Positions 12,001 to 25,923 of a DNA stretch of 64,000 nucleotides are shown piece after piece. The notes beneath the pieces were generated by a model that saw only the letters and a list, made by a program, of their open reading frames with translations, made no database searches and was not told the DNA's origin. The position numbers were made by a program, and so were the translations under genes. The first letter of the stretch is position 1, and the number at the start of each line of letters is the position of its first letter. This stretch comes from Prunella strophiata. Taxonomy: Eukaryota; Chordata; Aves; Passeriformes; Prunellidae. The stretch is from positions 85,511,309-85,575,308 of the forward strand of contig JAZBQD010000015.1 in NCBI GenBank assembly GCA_036583965.1. Direction: 5' to 3'.

Positions 12001-15000
12001 ACTTGACAGTACACTGTCTTTATAGATATTTTTGGCTTTAACTCCATGGTAGCTTGGATGGTTGGGGAAAGAGAATTCTCCATTTCCACTCAAGGCATAG
12101 TTAATAAAAATACTGGCATTTTTTTGGCATATAGTGTTGACTATGAGCAATGCACTCATATTACCTCCTGGCAAGCAAGTCCTTCTTCTTTTAACTGTCT
12201 TGTTACTGTTACTGTTCTTACCATCATCATTAGGCTTCTGCTTTTGAAATGATGCTTATATGGATTAATGGATCATTTATAACTAAATTAGGGAAGCCTT
12301 GTCTGTGTGATGGTTCATTCAGTGACTGAAAAAGGCTATGGAGTCTAATTATCTGAACTTGACAGTATTTTACCTGTCAGTATAGAGTAGGCTTCACTAT
12401 TACCAAGGTTGTTATTGTGCTGTTGTCGCTGTTTTGACTTCAACCATTATTAAAGGTCAGTGTGAAGCATAAACAAACCATGGCCTCTGAGTGGAAAATC
12501 AGCACTGCATCTAAAAAAACTTTGCTTGACAGAAATTTAAATCAAATTTCCACAGGAGCTCCACCTGCACATTTTTAAATGCCAAGAGGTTTAAAATATC
12601 TCAGTGCATGAAGTTTCACAGCATCCCAGTCAGAGAGCTCCTCCAAAATGTGTGACCAAAAATACTTACATCTGCAAATGGCAATATTCCTGTTTTACAG
12701 AAGGACAAATATGCATTCAAACAGTGACTCACTCAAATATGGTGACTGAAGATATCTGCATCAGAGGTACTTACAGAACTCAGATCTCCTGCATTCAGTT
12801 CTGCATTTTATCTCTCTAAAGATTTCCTAATTTCTGTAGAGGCAGCATTATGGAAATATTTACTATTATATTGTCCTGCTTTGATAACATAGAATATCAT
12901 GACACTTGATTGCAATAGCTCCATAACAGGTTTCATTCAGTACTTGTTATCAGGTAGATAACAAACAAGTTTACAAAGGGAAAGGAGAATGAAAATACTT
13001 GGGCTTGATGAATTTGGTGCTCTTTTCCCGGTTCTACAAATAATAACAGTCACACAATAATAACACTGACAGCACTGGGGAAGGGCATTAGTTGCAGATC
13101 AGAAAATACAGGTAGTGTTACCCTCAGTAGGTGAGAAAGTTTGTGGAGATAACTTTTTGTAGAAGATGACTGAGTACTGGGAGTAACTGAAGTGCTCCTG
13201 TGATGCTGAAGCTGATAATCAGAACATTCAGAACATGCATGATGTGCTTGAAACAAATATGTAATTAGATGACCTGTATCTTATTAAAAAATGCTCAAAT
13301 GATGCAAATCCATAAAACAAATTATAGGGGACATTTTAAGGGACATATCCTGATGGGAAAAGCTATAGATATTAATTTATTTTAAAATAAATAAATAATG
13401 TTGCCAACATGTTAGTGTGGCTTATTTAGCTCAGCACTTCAACTGGTTGTTTGCTATGTCATGCTGATCTAGGACTGTTCTCTTATCAATTTTAAAGCTT
13501 TTGACATCCTGCATTCAAGATCACTTCAGATTAGTAGGAATTCCAGACCGTAAACTTTTGATTACCTGTGACATCTTTGCTCATTTGGTCCAAAAGCATG
13601 TACCAATGGATCATTTTATTTAAATTGCAAAAATCACTGCTTCTCCATAATCTTAAAATTTATTTTTCATCTCCCATCCCTGTGCTAGAAATACACCAAT
13701 AAACACACTTGTAGTCAGTAGGACTTACAGACACACATCCACAGTAACACGATCCGATATCACAAACTGTAACAGGAGCAGAGCAGTAACGCTCAGGTCC
13801 CTAAGTGGATGTGGCATTGTTTAAGCCTCAGGCATACAAATTAAAGCACCTACTAGCTGGCATAATTTGCTTGGTCAAATATCAAGACAATTCTTCCACT
13901 AGCTCCATCCTGAGAAAAAAAAAATCAAAACTTTAAAACCTGCCTCTGCTTTCTTCTATTCCGTGTATCCTGGAAAAGATTTGAGTACTGGGGAGTACAT
14001 GTTGTTGTTGGAAATAACCTGGAACTGGAAAATAAACAAAGTGTAACACTAACAAGTTGCAGAGACTGTGGCAAAACTGAGGCAGAGGGACTTCTCCTTC
14101 ACTGCTCAGAAAAGAAGATCCTTGGGGATAAAAAGGGAAAAAAAAATCCCAAGTAAACTTTGTCAAAAGTTACTGGTGTAAAAAAATGCTGTAGGGCCTT
14201 TAAAGCAGCTTTCTTATTGCAGTACAATTAGATAACTAACATGGCAGGTGAAATTCAATGAGATTTGGTACTTAACTCCTTTAGCCTGGCATTTCCTCAA
14301 GCATCAGCTATTTCCACTACCCAGGAATTACAGTCTTTCTAATCACAAACCTAATTTATCACAGCATGATTATTCTGGTTTCCCCTTATTCGGTTATTTT
14401 ATTGAACTGCAAAACATGGTCCTGTTGCTGTCCAGAATCATCCACTGGTGTGATACCAATATTTACTCATGTTGGCTTGCATATTTGTTACTTGGCTACA
14501 TTGCTTATCCTTTCAGCTACAGACAGAGCTAGTGATCCCTGGCAAATATCCCCTGATATTTGTAAGAGTAAGGATACTGTGTTCATTAAACATTACCTCT
14601 AATTCCTATCATGTCAATGTTATTGGTATTTGACCTCTCAGACAAGAGGAGTGTGATCAATTGTGCAGCTGTGCTCCTTGTTCCAGCTGATGTGGGCCTT
14701 CATGTACAGGTAATGAAATCCAGGATAGGACCCTTCAAACATTTCTTTGTAATGTTGGGTAAGACATCTATTTTCCCTATCAGGTAGAGGTTGGGAGGAC
14801 ACTCCAGCAAGACAACAGTTTTATGATTGATTGTTTCTCAGGGAAGAAATGTATTAAAATGAAGTTGAACTGAATCCTAAGTTGTTTACCAAGTTTCTCC
14901 TCTGTGCTTTTCCAGTTAAGCTGTGACTGAACTCCATAGGAATTTTCTTTGTTAACACCCAAGGCTGGACTTTTAAATGTATTTGAACAACCAAAACAGA

Positions 15001-15096
15001 AGTCAGACTACAGATGCACAGAGCATAAATAATCTAGAAAAACTGACAGCAAAGCTGCTGAAATGACTCAGCAATTGTTCTGCTATGGACAATGCC
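9071..15096. other. Unique AT-rich sequence, no gene seen
   Basis: There is a 14-base poly-A at 9617-9630. The longest open frame is a 110-codon minus-strand one at 11842-12174 with no recognisable domain, and 12046-12252 overlaps it on the other strand, as chance frames do. A few CpGs occur near 13745-13800. No transposon, RNA gene or convincing exon was seen. Confidence 0.55.
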
Positions 15097-15121
15097 TTTT
15101 TTTTTTTTTTTTTTTTTTTTT
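15097..15121. repeat. Poly-T tract, 25 bases
   Basis: An uninterrupted run of T follows AATGCC and precedes GTGCATGC. No retrotransposed body with matching target-site repeats is visible next to it, so it is listed as a simple mononucleotide tract. The true length is likely variable and error-prone in sequencing. Confidence 0.9.
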
Positions 15122-17539
15122 GTGCATGCTGATAGTTTTGTTCTCAGGCATATTTTTTCCAATGTGACTACAGCTGAGCAACAGAGACACTAGGCAAAGT
15201 TTTCTTGTACTTTTGTTGCAATGTGCTTATCAGATGATGGGCAGACTATTTTGCTGCATTTGAAGTTGTAAAGTATATTCTAGAAAAATTCAGGTGATGT
15301 GACAAGGGCTGAAACTAGGTGAAGGGATTTTTTCAGCTCATCTGGCAGGTAAGGAGTGGAGGCTAGGAATTGCACTCCTGGTCTCTAGCCCCATCCACAA
15401 GCAAGCTTGTCATCCCATCCTGTGACCCAGCACACAGGACTAGAAAGAAGGAGACTGAAGGTTTCATGAGGAGCCTGAGAGACACAAGACCAGTCAGTGG
15501 GAACTGTTTGCAATTTGCTAGCTCTCAAAATCCAAGTCCCCTGTGTCTCCTCATGTGGCTTCTGAGCATTCAGAGGGAAGGCTTGTTTCCCAACTCCGAT
15601 GCTTTTCCTTAGTATTGGAGCAATGTTATCTCTCAGCAAATAAAAGTTTTGTCCTCTCCCACACAGAAATCATCAAAGTGACTTCTGTGAGCTATGCCTA
15701 AGTATCCACTGGGAAACTATGAAGAACTGAGTACATTCATTTCAAATGTGCTCAACCAGACTGGCATGGATTCAGATCAACTTTCACCTCCAGTCTCCTC
15801 ACAGACATATAACAAAATTAAAGAGAAATTATGTGTAGCATCCTGAACTTGCTTTGCTGTGATCTGACTTTAAAATTACCTGGAAAAAAGCATATGGCTC
15901 TGGTCTACTTACAATAACAATTTGAGAGGCTCCTCTTGAACCAATTTTTCAAAATTAATTTCAGAGACACCTGTCACACACAGTTATAAGCCAATGAGAG
16001 CAGCTTTTCAATGAAATGATGGCCTTCAGTTTGTGAAGAGGTGATCTGGAAGCTCTGAGTCACAGAGGGGCCACTCTGCAAGTCAATGTTTTAAGCTTTG
16101 AAAAGACATCAGAAGTGTTTGTGTTGTAATGTTTTTTGTCAAAGTAGAGAAACTATGTTCAAAATGCTAATAAATTTCTAAAACAGGTACAGGAAAAAAA
16201 AGAGATAAATTAATGAAATTCATGGAAACAGAACATGATAAAATATAAATTCCGGCATATGATTCCTCTATTGTGTTACTGCTACTATTCTGCTCATGTA
16301 TAAACAAAAGGTTCATAATCAAGAGCCTTCCCAATACTGTACAGAAATGATGGCCCAAGATTCAAATATGTATGAAGTTCTGTCATCAAGGCCATGACAG
16401 ATTGAAATACGTTGTTAAAATTTCACTGCACCACTTCATGGTGTTGAGTAAACTGCTGCTGTTTCTCAACCTATTTCTAAGAAATATATCTTCTAAAAGG
16501 CAAACTGTGATATACAGGAGCAGAGCCTGCCTTCTTTTTCTCCTCTTTATGTAGAGATCAGCACAATATACCCCTCATTCTTCAAAACTGGATGTTTGGA
16601 AGTTTTGCTAATATAAAAGTTCTAATATATATAACTTTTAGTATTAAAACACACTGTATATTGATAGTAACTGTTTTGCTGTCTTCCTTAACAACAATAT
16701 TTAGTCCTGAATTATGAAAAAAATCCAAGCAATCTAACCTAAAACAGTTCACTTGCAAATTCTCTTGAAATTCAAAAATATCTGAAACACATATTGGGGT
16801 TAAAATAATCTCTATTTGTGACCAACTTGTGGTTAATTTTTATCTTTTTTCTTTTTTCTAACCTTGCCTGCTGGTTTACAAACATATAGTTGACATAACA
16901 TTATGGATGGAAGATGCATTGGATAAATTAATCAATATTTAATCTGTCTTTGTTCTTTTGAGTTTATCTTCATTAAAGTAATATCTCTTTTTATGTGTGG
17001 TCATGGAATTCTTTAATTGAAAGTCAAGTTTTCCCAAACAAACCCCTGCTGAATTCACCTTTCTCTCTGAAAGCAGATTTTGCTCCTCAACATGAAATCC
17101 AAGATGGAAATGTTGATAAAGATTCCCAGGGAAATCTTCCAAACATTCTTCATAATATCATGTGTGATATAGTGACAAGCTCTATGTTTCCCTGGCACTG
17201 AGATTGAAAATGGAAATGTTAAGTATAAATCTTTGTGGAAGTTTCAGTAATTTTTAATAATTTGTTCTTTTGTGGCATTCACATGTGAATGATATATTTG
17301 TCCTAGAGCAATGCAAATTCATTTCCCCACATCTATAATATCTGCAGTAAGCTAAATTAAAAATACATTTGTACTTGTACAGTTAAATGATCATATTTAA
17401 TGAAATGTCGGAGATGAATCTCAGCAAATAGTCAGGAAATTATTTCAGAAAGAGCAGCATTTCATTACTGGAAGTCAGGGAAAAGCAAAGAGATTAAACA
17501 AATGGTTTACTACTCCAAGATATGGAAGGAGGTGGGGGC
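15122..17539. other. Unique AT-rich sequence, no gene seen
   Basis: Only short chance open frames are present, including the mutually overlapping pair at 15370-15612 and 15385-15639. The stretch 16100-17500 is especially A/T-rich. I see no transposon or RNA gene. Confidence 0.55.
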
Positions 17540-17870
17540 AGTTTTGTGCAGGGGGGTGACTGAATATGAGACCTCAGCAGGGATTTTTACCTGTGAGCAT
17601 GGAAGCATTTGCACAGCATGGGGCTGGTGGAGAAGGAGCTGGGGGTGAGAAGGAGCTGGTGGTACCTGGGCCTGAAAAGGCTGTGGGTGTTGCACTGGTG
17701 CTGTGTTTGGCTTCTGGCAGGCACGGAGTCTGCACAGCATTCAGCGTTTCCCGCCAGCTGCTGCCATGGTGCCACTCCAAGGGAGCCTGGAGGGCTCTCT
17801 GCCCAGTCCCTGAACAATCCTGGAGATGAACCCCTAGGCTGGGTGAGTAGGGATAGGGAGCTATGAGACC
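17540..17870. other. GC-richer patch with overlapping short open frames
   Basis: The base composition rises sharply against the flanks. Several frames of 68-87 codons overlap here on both strands, which is what a local lack of A/T-rich stop codons produces. A possible acceptor (TTCTGGCAG, ending at 17718) and a donor (GTGAGT near 17840) bracket one frame. The content includes repeated GAAGGAGCTGG wording near 17625-17660. It could be a non-coding RNA exon, a decayed GC-rich repeat or a lone exon. I recognise no protein. Confidence 0.35.
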
Positions 17871-20393
17871 AGTGGAGTTAAAGCAGGTCTGACAAGGTCA
17901 AGATGAATGGGGAGTGGGTGAGGGACTGCTCAGGGGCAAAAGAAGGCCAGGAAATTGTTTTTGCTGTAAACATTATGGCAATCAGAAACAGTTGAAAGGT
18001 GGAGCGTGGGACCCGATCTGTAAAGCCATCTAGCAACTTTATTTCTGTGAGACTTAGGACTGTGCTGAACCCTTGGAGCCATCAGCATCTTTCACCAATC
18101 ATGTAGCTTTAAAGGATTCCAGCCTGTCAGGGAAACCTCTGTGGCTGGGAGCACAGTTGCCTTTGGCTCCCTGTTAATCCATGGGAAGGCACTCGTAGCA
18201 GAGACTCAGATCTCAGGCAGGCTGACCTCCCTTCTGTGGGCTTCCTTTCTGTCTGCTGCCTGAAAGGAGCAGTCAGCAGGGAGGCACCTGGCCCAGCTGT
18301 GCTTAGTCTGGCTGTGCTGTTAATCCAGCACTCTGCTCCTCCACCTGCCTTTGTAGGCTGGGACACTTCCCATGCTGCTCTCCCACCTTCCTTTTCTCTT
18401 GATTATTTCAATTACAAGATCTTCAGGCTACAGACCATCACAGGTCAAATCAAGTCTGCACGGAGGATCTGGTCTATCAAATCTCTCCATGATACTGTAA
18501 AGTGACTGCTGCTAATGCATGACACAAAATTCAACATCTATCAATAGGAACAACATTTTAACTAATTGATATTCTGAGGTTCCATTAGAAATCCTGTGGG
18601 AGGACCGAACTAATATGAATATCAAAATTAAATTCTAAACCAAATATACAAATTTAAAGAGAGTATAGAAATTACAGAAAAGATACTAATTTTATTGATT
18701 CCACAGACAATAGAAGTGAAAGAAGACACAGGTATGAAAACTCTTTGTTGGCAAAAATTCTAATGCTAGAAGAAATATTTTCAGGGGCATGGCATAAATT
18801 AAATATCTGAAGTGCATCATGTAATTATTTACAGATATTAATATATGAACATACACATATATATGTACATACAGAAGACAGAGTAAAGGTGATAAGGCTG
18901 TGGAGACATGGACAATTTTGAATCTCATCCATCCAAGAATCCTGAATTTAGGCCAGCCATTCTTCCTTTCTGATTTCTGCTCTGTTTTGGACCCCTCAAC
19001 CACCCCATTCTGCCTTTGTTTTATTTCCCTTCCTTTTGTATCAATAGCAAATTAAGAAAGCAGACAATATAAGTTATAGTTTAGCCTTACATCACCTCCA
19101 CTCATATTATATTTGAAATAAGCATCTGAATGCAGCAGCCTGCATAGAGGAATTTACTTGAGGTTCTGATTTGCAAAGTGGAAAAAACCCAGGATTAGTT
19201 AAGTAATTAATCAGGTGTGCAAAGCCATATGAATTCTCTGAACAACACATTGTAGAAGAACTCAGATCATGCATACAAAATTGAATTATGGAAAAATGGT
19301 TGAGGCACATCAGGTCTGAATGAGGAGAGTGTCAATCACTTCTGTTTGTCAAGGTTCTTTGAGATGTGAGTTATCAGCCTTAAGGAGAGACAAAGGATCC
19401 ATGTAGGGATCAGCATAATTCTTATGTCTGATCTGATTATCTTCAGGGACATACATATAGACTTGCCACATATTTCTAAAAGGGTGCTTACTTTTGTAAT
19501 TATCCTCTTTTCTCCTTTGGATTTCTCTTTGGTATTTTGGCTGTTGCTGGTCTTCAGGGAACTATTTTAGGCAAGCAAATTCTGTCTCATGGCCAGTCTT
19601 GTGAAGTGCCCACAATACCACTGGAAAGGATGTGGGAAGTGGGAGAAAAGGACTTGAAACAGGTTCAAAACACAGCTGCAAAATTTATTCGACCATAACC
19701 TGTCTCCATTCTTCATTTAAAGCCTGAGGTCTGAGGGATTTTTGTGGCAGGAGACAAGAGAGGGTTTTTTATACAGGAATGCTAAAAATATTCTTTTGCT
19801 CCTTATGATATGTGGCTGAGAACCTGCACAGTAAACTCTTAAACAAGACTATTTTTCTCCTAATTAATGCAAAATAGCTATTCACCCCCTAATCACTGCA
19901 ATACAGAAAGTTACTATTAAAAAAGATACTATCAGATGGTCACCTTTCAATTCCATTCAATTTTGCTTGGATCAAATACTTAACCCTCTACTTTTTGCAT
20001 ATTCAATTTCTCTCATCTTTTGTTTATTTAGATTTCTTAATCAGGAAAACATAGAGACCCCTGGAGTACCAGGAGCAGCATTATATGTCCTAAGCAGTAG
20101 TTTCTGTGAAAATCTAGGGCAGGAACAAACCTTTCTCAAAATATGTTATAGTAGGAGCACTGCAAAAAGCAATGAAGAATAGCTACTCAGGACACAAAAA
20201 TTCCACCTGCAACAGCAGCAGCCAGAGTTCTTCTTCCCTAGGAGAAAAATGATCTTGTGCATTGGATAAAACACAACAACATCTTAAGATTTCATCCTAT
20301 CTGCAGTAGAACAGCAGGAACCAAAATACTTGTTAATGTTGTAATATATTTGCTTTCAATCAGACAACAGAAGAATTCATTCTATTTTCTCAG
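17871..20393. other. Unique sequence, no gene seen
   Basis: GC content tapers off from the patch upstream to AT-rich DNA by 18500. The minus-strand 103-codon frame at 18692-19003 has no domain I know and is rich in aromatic and hydrophobic residues, as expected from AT-rich DNA. Nothing else can be named. Confidence 0.5.
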
Positions 20394-20474
20394 TATTTTG
20401 CCCTCCTGAACTCCATCCCTGCAACAGCTTTGCAAACACATCTGAGCAATTCCACAGTGGGTTTTACATCCACG
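20394..20474 (+). CDS. Weak candidate 27-codon internal exon
   Basis: A good polypyrimidine acceptor (TTCATTCTATTTTCTCAG, ending at 20393) and the strong donor GTAAGT at 20475 bracket 81 bases. Two of three frames are open. One starts Y-F-A-L-L-N-S-I-P; the other contains C-P-P-E-L-H-P-C-N-S-F. Two open frames make a coding call weaker, and an opposite-strand 73-codon open frame also covers the interval. No family is recognised; chance is the leading explanation. Confidence 0.1.
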
Positions 20475-21821
20475 GTAAGTCATGTCTGCTGGGCCTATAT
20501 GCAGGATTTGTGTTTTACAGAGACTACAATGAATGATTCTTCCCAAAATTTGATTCTGTAAAAAGCTACTTGACTGCTCCGAGTAATCTTTTTTATTCTT
20601 CATCTTAGTTTACTCTTAAGGGTTTTTCGTTTCATCTTTTTCTGCTGTCCTAATGTACACAAATCACTTTTAGAGATAATGTCATGTGTATGAAGGGAGC
20701 AATTTATCAACACAGACACCTCTTTGATGAGGAATGGTTTGTCTTTACAAGGCTGGACAGCCCAAACTGAATTTCAATTTGCTATGGCATGCAAGGGATT
20801 TAGGGATTAAGGTTGGCGATAGGCTTTAAGCATCAACCACCTTATTATTGCTGAAGGAATATGTGATTTGAAAACCTTGCCTGTCTGTTGGGTTTTTTTT
20901 TTCTTTAGTGTGTGGGGGTGAGGTGGGGAGGGATGAGTAAGAAAAGCAATAACCTACTTGATGTTTTAGCAGTTATTACTTTTCTTCTGCTTTTCAGTCA
21001 CTTACTGACTATTTTTTAACGGGACAGATAGAACTTAGAGGGGCAGATCCAGGTGACAGCACCTAAATATCTACTTGAAAGTGTTTTATGACTAATAGCA
21101 AATATAAAAGCCTGTACTAAAAATAAAGCTATTGGGGAGTGAGAGATGGAGAAGGCAAGAAATATGAGTCATAAGTATTTATATAAATGAAGAGGTCACG
21201 AACTGCTACAAATAAATATTGTTCTGACCATATCATATAACCTGTTCCTTAATGCAAACAAATTGATAAGGAATAATATTTCCCAGTTTAAAAAACACAT
21301 CATATGTCATTCACCTGCTTCTTTCTTGGAATGGAAGTGAGGGAGGAAGTCCAAAGGGCTTAAGATTTGTGCACCATGATATTAACTAATATCCTAATAC
21401 ATAAAATAAATACTGTGAATCAAAACAAGTATTACTATTATTTTTTGATTTCTGCTTCTTTTAAGTAACTAAACTACTACAAGGACTCATTTATCTGTTA
21501 TGCTAACAAAAGGCCATTGTGGTTGTTGTCACACTGTTGTGTAACTGAGTGCAAAGGAGAATTGCAGCTGTGAAATACTTCCCAGGGCAAAAATCACAGA
21601 TCTGCCGTGTATTCACTTCTGAGGATTTGCTCTAGCTCCCAACAAAAAATATTATCTCTTTTCTTCAGAAGGTTTTTGGACAGATACCTGCTTTGATAGA
21701 AAGAAAGAAAAAAAATGCATGAAGGAGCTGTTCTCTTCCCCTTCCCTTCTTCTCTCAGATCCTGTGCTTTCAGAGGTGGAGACTAAACTCCTGCCTGCAT
21801 CATCCCTGCCTGCATCCTCAG
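20475..21821. other. Unique AT-rich sequence, no gene seen
   Basis: There is a G-rich patch near 20910-20935 (GTGTGGGGGTGAGGTGGGG) and otherwise ordinary AT-rich DNA. Only one open frame of 60 codons or more (60 codons, near the end) lies within it. No repeat family is recognised. Confidence 0.5.
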
Positions 21822-21975
21822 AGCAGCACAGCACAGCACAGCAGAGAGGAGATTAATTGCATCCATCTATCAATCATCTATCTATCTATCTATCTATCCA
21901 TCTATCTATCTATCTATCTATCTGTCTATCATCTATCTATCTGTCTGTCTGTCTATCTATTGACCTGTCTATCAC
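21822..21975. repeat. Compound microsatellite: GCACA then ATCT tetranucleotide
   Basis: A short run of GCACA units (21822-21844) is followed by about 110 bases of ATCT/GTCT tetranucleotides starting at 21861. The repeat has single-unit interruptions (ATCC, ATCA, GTCT). The open frame through it encodes only a serine-isoleucine-tyrosine-leucine periodicity and is not a gene. Imperfect ATCT (GATA) tracts of this length are commonly polymorphic. Confidence 0.95.
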
Positions 21976-24900
21976 AATTAATTCAGTTTCTTGCAAGGGT
22001 TTCCTGGAGAGCAGGTTGTTCTCACACTCTCCTAAATGTGTTCTAATGAGCATTTAAAAGTTTCCCAAGTAGTGGAAGCATTTCATCAGGACATAAAACA
22101 TCCTCTGGATACTCAGAGGAATATTCTGAGCGCTTCCCAGGAGAGCTGAGATTTGAACTGAGATATTTTCTAGTCCAGTCTCTTTATGGTGCTCAGGAGA
22201 AGCAGAATTAAATTGAAGGAATCCCAGTTGTGAGAATCTACTCCTTTCTCAAGGAAAATTGGTACATACTGTTAGAATAAAATCTTCAAATGGAAATAAG
22301 ATGTTTCCCCATTCTCTCCCAACATTTTAAATCATATTAAAATGCATATATTTTCCAACATATTAGCATTGATAAATCACTGTCTCTCCATAAGGATACT
22401 GTATATAGACTTCTCCATGTCCCCTTGTTGCCATAATGCTTCCTTTCCTCTACTCCATGGACCATAACTAAGGGAGAATAAAACAGAGTTCATGGCTGTG
22501 ATGTAATATCTCTGACAAGGTTTCTAATAATTAATGCCAAATATCTGTCATTAATCAGATATCTTCTGTGTTGTGCATAGTGGTTGTCTCTGTGATTTGA
22601 TAGGGATTTTGTGTCTGAAATTTTTTATGTAGACCTTTTATTTTTTTTTCTTTGTTTCATTTTATTTGTTTTGTTTTCAATACAGCCTCTTTAAGTCTTG
22701 GCATAGCTTGGATATGACATCTCCTAGAAATCCCAGCACATTATGAGAGAAAGATGGTCTAAAATAGGCTGTGATTAGAGATTAGACAACTCATGTCAGC
22801 AAGAAAGGTTCTTCTGCATAAAGACAGAAAAAAGGTCTTCATGAAAACAGCAAAAATTCAGAAGCATGCAAGACTCAAGTTTTCTTCCTTCATGCATGAA
22901 ATGTTCTTCTACCTCCATGTGCTATCCAGCCCCTCCCATCAATGCTTGTTTCCCCTGGAGAGGAAAGACAATGCACATTGCACTGGTAGTCCTCTGTTAA
23001 ACCATCCCCAAGTTCCAGTCCTATTCAAAGGACTGGTTAATTCCAGAGTACACCACTGGCTGTAGCATCCACATGGTGGTGTCCTGCAATTTGTCACACT
23101 TTTACAAGGGTGATCATGCATGTCTTGCTGTTTCATTTCCCCATCTTGACTTTCATCTGTACACCTGGACAGATGTATTTTTCTAAAGATGTCACTCAGT
23201 AAAACATCACCACAACTTCCCATGATCAATACAGCAGCTTGGGAAAAATACATACAGTTACATATCTAGCAGCATAAATGAAATCTCTACCTTCTATTTC
23301 AGGCCAGGCAACAGGAGACAAATGGGAAAAAAAAGACAACCAAGAAAAATCAGATTTTCTATAATTATATAAATTACAGCTAGAATGACTGTAATCACCT
23401 AAAATGCCTCTGGGGAGTTGGATTAGCAGAAGACAATTTCTCAGATTCACACTCCAGGGTTTAAACCTACAGCTGATATTTAGAATTAGACTACCAAGCT
23501 GAAATAATTAACCCTTGGGAAACTAAAATATGTAACTCAGAGGTGTACTATCTAACTGAAAGGAAGGAATATGCAATTGATGTTATTTTAAATTTCCTAT
23601 GGATCTTAATATTTGACCAGGCCAGTCAGATCGCAGACTTCAGTCCAAACTGTGAGTATATTTAAATTACAAAAATCTTTCCAGTTTCCCTCCTTTTAAT
23701 ATGCAATAAAAAAGCAACAATTACTCAAATTTCCCTTAAAACCAACAACAGACTTCCTTCAGTAATGTATGTCTATCGCAAAATGGATGATGAAAATACA
23801 GATAAAAAAAGATACAGGACTAAAGCTGATTTGTAAGAAAAAAGCTAAAATATTGTAAAAGAAATTAAAAAACTGCCTAGACATGTAGAGGGACACCCTC
23901 CTAGTGTGGAGGGTTAGGATACTAAAGTAGATATAAAGAGAGAGAAATAAATAAGAATGCTCTCTTTTGCTTTTTTTTCTTCAGGTGAGTGAGACATTAA
24001 AACTTCTTTTCTGGCATGTGAAGAATGTCCCTGTTGTAAGAAGTAAAATGCTCCAAGGAGGTTCTCTCCACGCTTTCTAGTTTTGAGGTGAGATCATGGA
24101 TGGGGTAGTGGAGAAGGGCAGAGTGAGCAGATCAGAAGTTGCTCTTCCTCTACATGGATGTTTCCCTGGGTGCCAAGAGTGTTCCTCTATGCCTCAGCTT
24201 GGATATCATATCAGTAGTGTCAAGGGATTGACCTTAGACAGAACTGTGAAGTTGTACTAATATTATCCAAATCTCCTGCTTCTCTATGCTGCAAGTTTTG
24301 CCTGGAGTCTCACCTCATGCTTTGGATCCATTATGCTGCCACAAATATCTAAAACTTGAAGCTGCTGAATCTGCTGCTATTGGTGAATCCTAGATGAGAT
24401 GTTGCTGTCTAAAAATGAAAACGTCAATAATTTCCTTAATCATGGCAAAGTGTTTTTTCCATGTAGATATTGCTTTGAGAATAGAAGTTTGTATGAACAA
24501 CATCAATCAGGGAGCTCACTCAAATGAATAACTTACAGCCCCACTGGCAGCCACTATTGAAGATTAATGCTGATAAACACCACATTCACCATAAGATGAG
24601 ATTTCTGTAAACAAACCAATTTATTGGATTCCCAGACATATGTATTTTGTAGTCAACCATTGATTACTGACTCAGCTGATTCTGCTGGTCATTCATCACA
24701 TATGCTTATATAAAAGCTGAGCTATTCTCTTTCAGGACTTCATTTAATATACAGCACAATTACTTGTGAAGCAGTACTGTTCCAGCTGAAAGAAATTACC
24801 TTTGAAAGCTGCACTCTGAAGTGGCTCCTTTTACATAGCACAAGAAGGACAAACATACAGATATTTTTTGTGGGATAAGTATCGGGAGTCAGAGAAGAGC

Positions 24901-25743
24901 TGTTGCATGTTGAACTGTACTGGAAGTTTTGTGTTGGATACCAGGGATGACTCTTCACTGTTTTAAGAGGGTGTTGGTGTTTATGACTTTATTTTTTGTT
25001 TATGAAACAATGACAACAAATTTTAGCAAACAAGAAGGGAAAGACCTTGTCTTCAATCTCCTATCATATAAGTACAGCATACTTCCATTCTATCTACCCT
25101 TATCTACACCTCAATAATCCTGAGGGGTTGACAGAAACATCAGTTCTGTAAGCAAACTAATGCAAAAAGTGAAATATTTGGATGAGATTTGATTGTAAGA
25201 ATGGCAGGATAACTTCCTAAACTGCTGTCAAGCCTGTCTTCACTTTGCTTAAAAAGTCAGGCTTTTGTAAGCACATCCTGACTTTACAAAGGTACTTGAA
25301 GAGGCAAAGGGCTCTGTAAGTTTCACAGTTGGTGTTAGGCACACACTTAAGACACAGATGAATTAAACACCATTCCTGTTACATAAAAAAGGTTGGCTTG
25401 AGAATATACTTTATTATTACAAGAGCTAGGGAAGTGTCAGTTGGCATTATATATGTTACTTTCACGTATAAGTTCATGCTGCTTATGTAACAAGGCTTTC
25501 TTCATTTGGTTTTGTTTTTAACCCAACCCCATTGTCTTTGTCTTTTTAAAAGTATAGGCTGCTTCTTAATGCAGTGAGATTTTTCTTGATAATGACATAG
25601 CACATAATCCTGAAAGCCTGAGGGTAAAGTTTAACCATTTGAAAAAATGCCCCTCAGTACTATTATGAGAACTAAAAGGTTTTGGTGTCCAAATTTTGTT
25701 CCTTCCATGTCATAGAAAGCAATGCAAAACTTGTTGTTCAGCG
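21976..25743. other. Unique AT-rich sequence, no gene seen
   Basis: Open frames reach 104 codons (minus strand, 22939-23253) and overlap a plus-strand frame, with no recognisable domain. I see no transposon until the LTR that starts at 25744. Confidence 0.55.
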
Positions 25744-25923
25744 TGTTGTGGCTGGGGTGGGGTTAACTTTCTTCAGTGACTAGCATGGGACTGTGTCTTG
25801 GGTTTGGATTGAAAATGGTGTTGATAATACAGGGATGTTTTTCTTATTGCTCAGCAGTGTTTGCACAAATCAAGGCCTTTTCTGCTTCTTGTACTGCCAT
25901 GCTGGTGAGGGAGCTGAAGGGTA
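25744..25923 (+). mobile_element. Avian ERVL-like LTR fragment, 3'-truncated
   Basis: The fragment begins with the TG of an LTR (TGTTGTGGCTGGGGTGG) and carries the familiar avian LTR wording GGTGTTGATAATACAGGGA, then ATTGCTCAGCAGTGTTTGC and CAAGGCCTTTTCTGC. It stops just before the next element's TG at 25924, at a point well short of a full LTR. No internal retroviral coding sequence accompanies it, so it is a solo or partial LTR. The match is from memory of common avian LTRs; the exact subfamily is not assigned. Confidence 0.75.

Noticed and set aside
21857..22057. 66-codon frame rich in isoleucine, tyrosine and serine
   Set aside because: It is a translation of the ATCT microsatellite.
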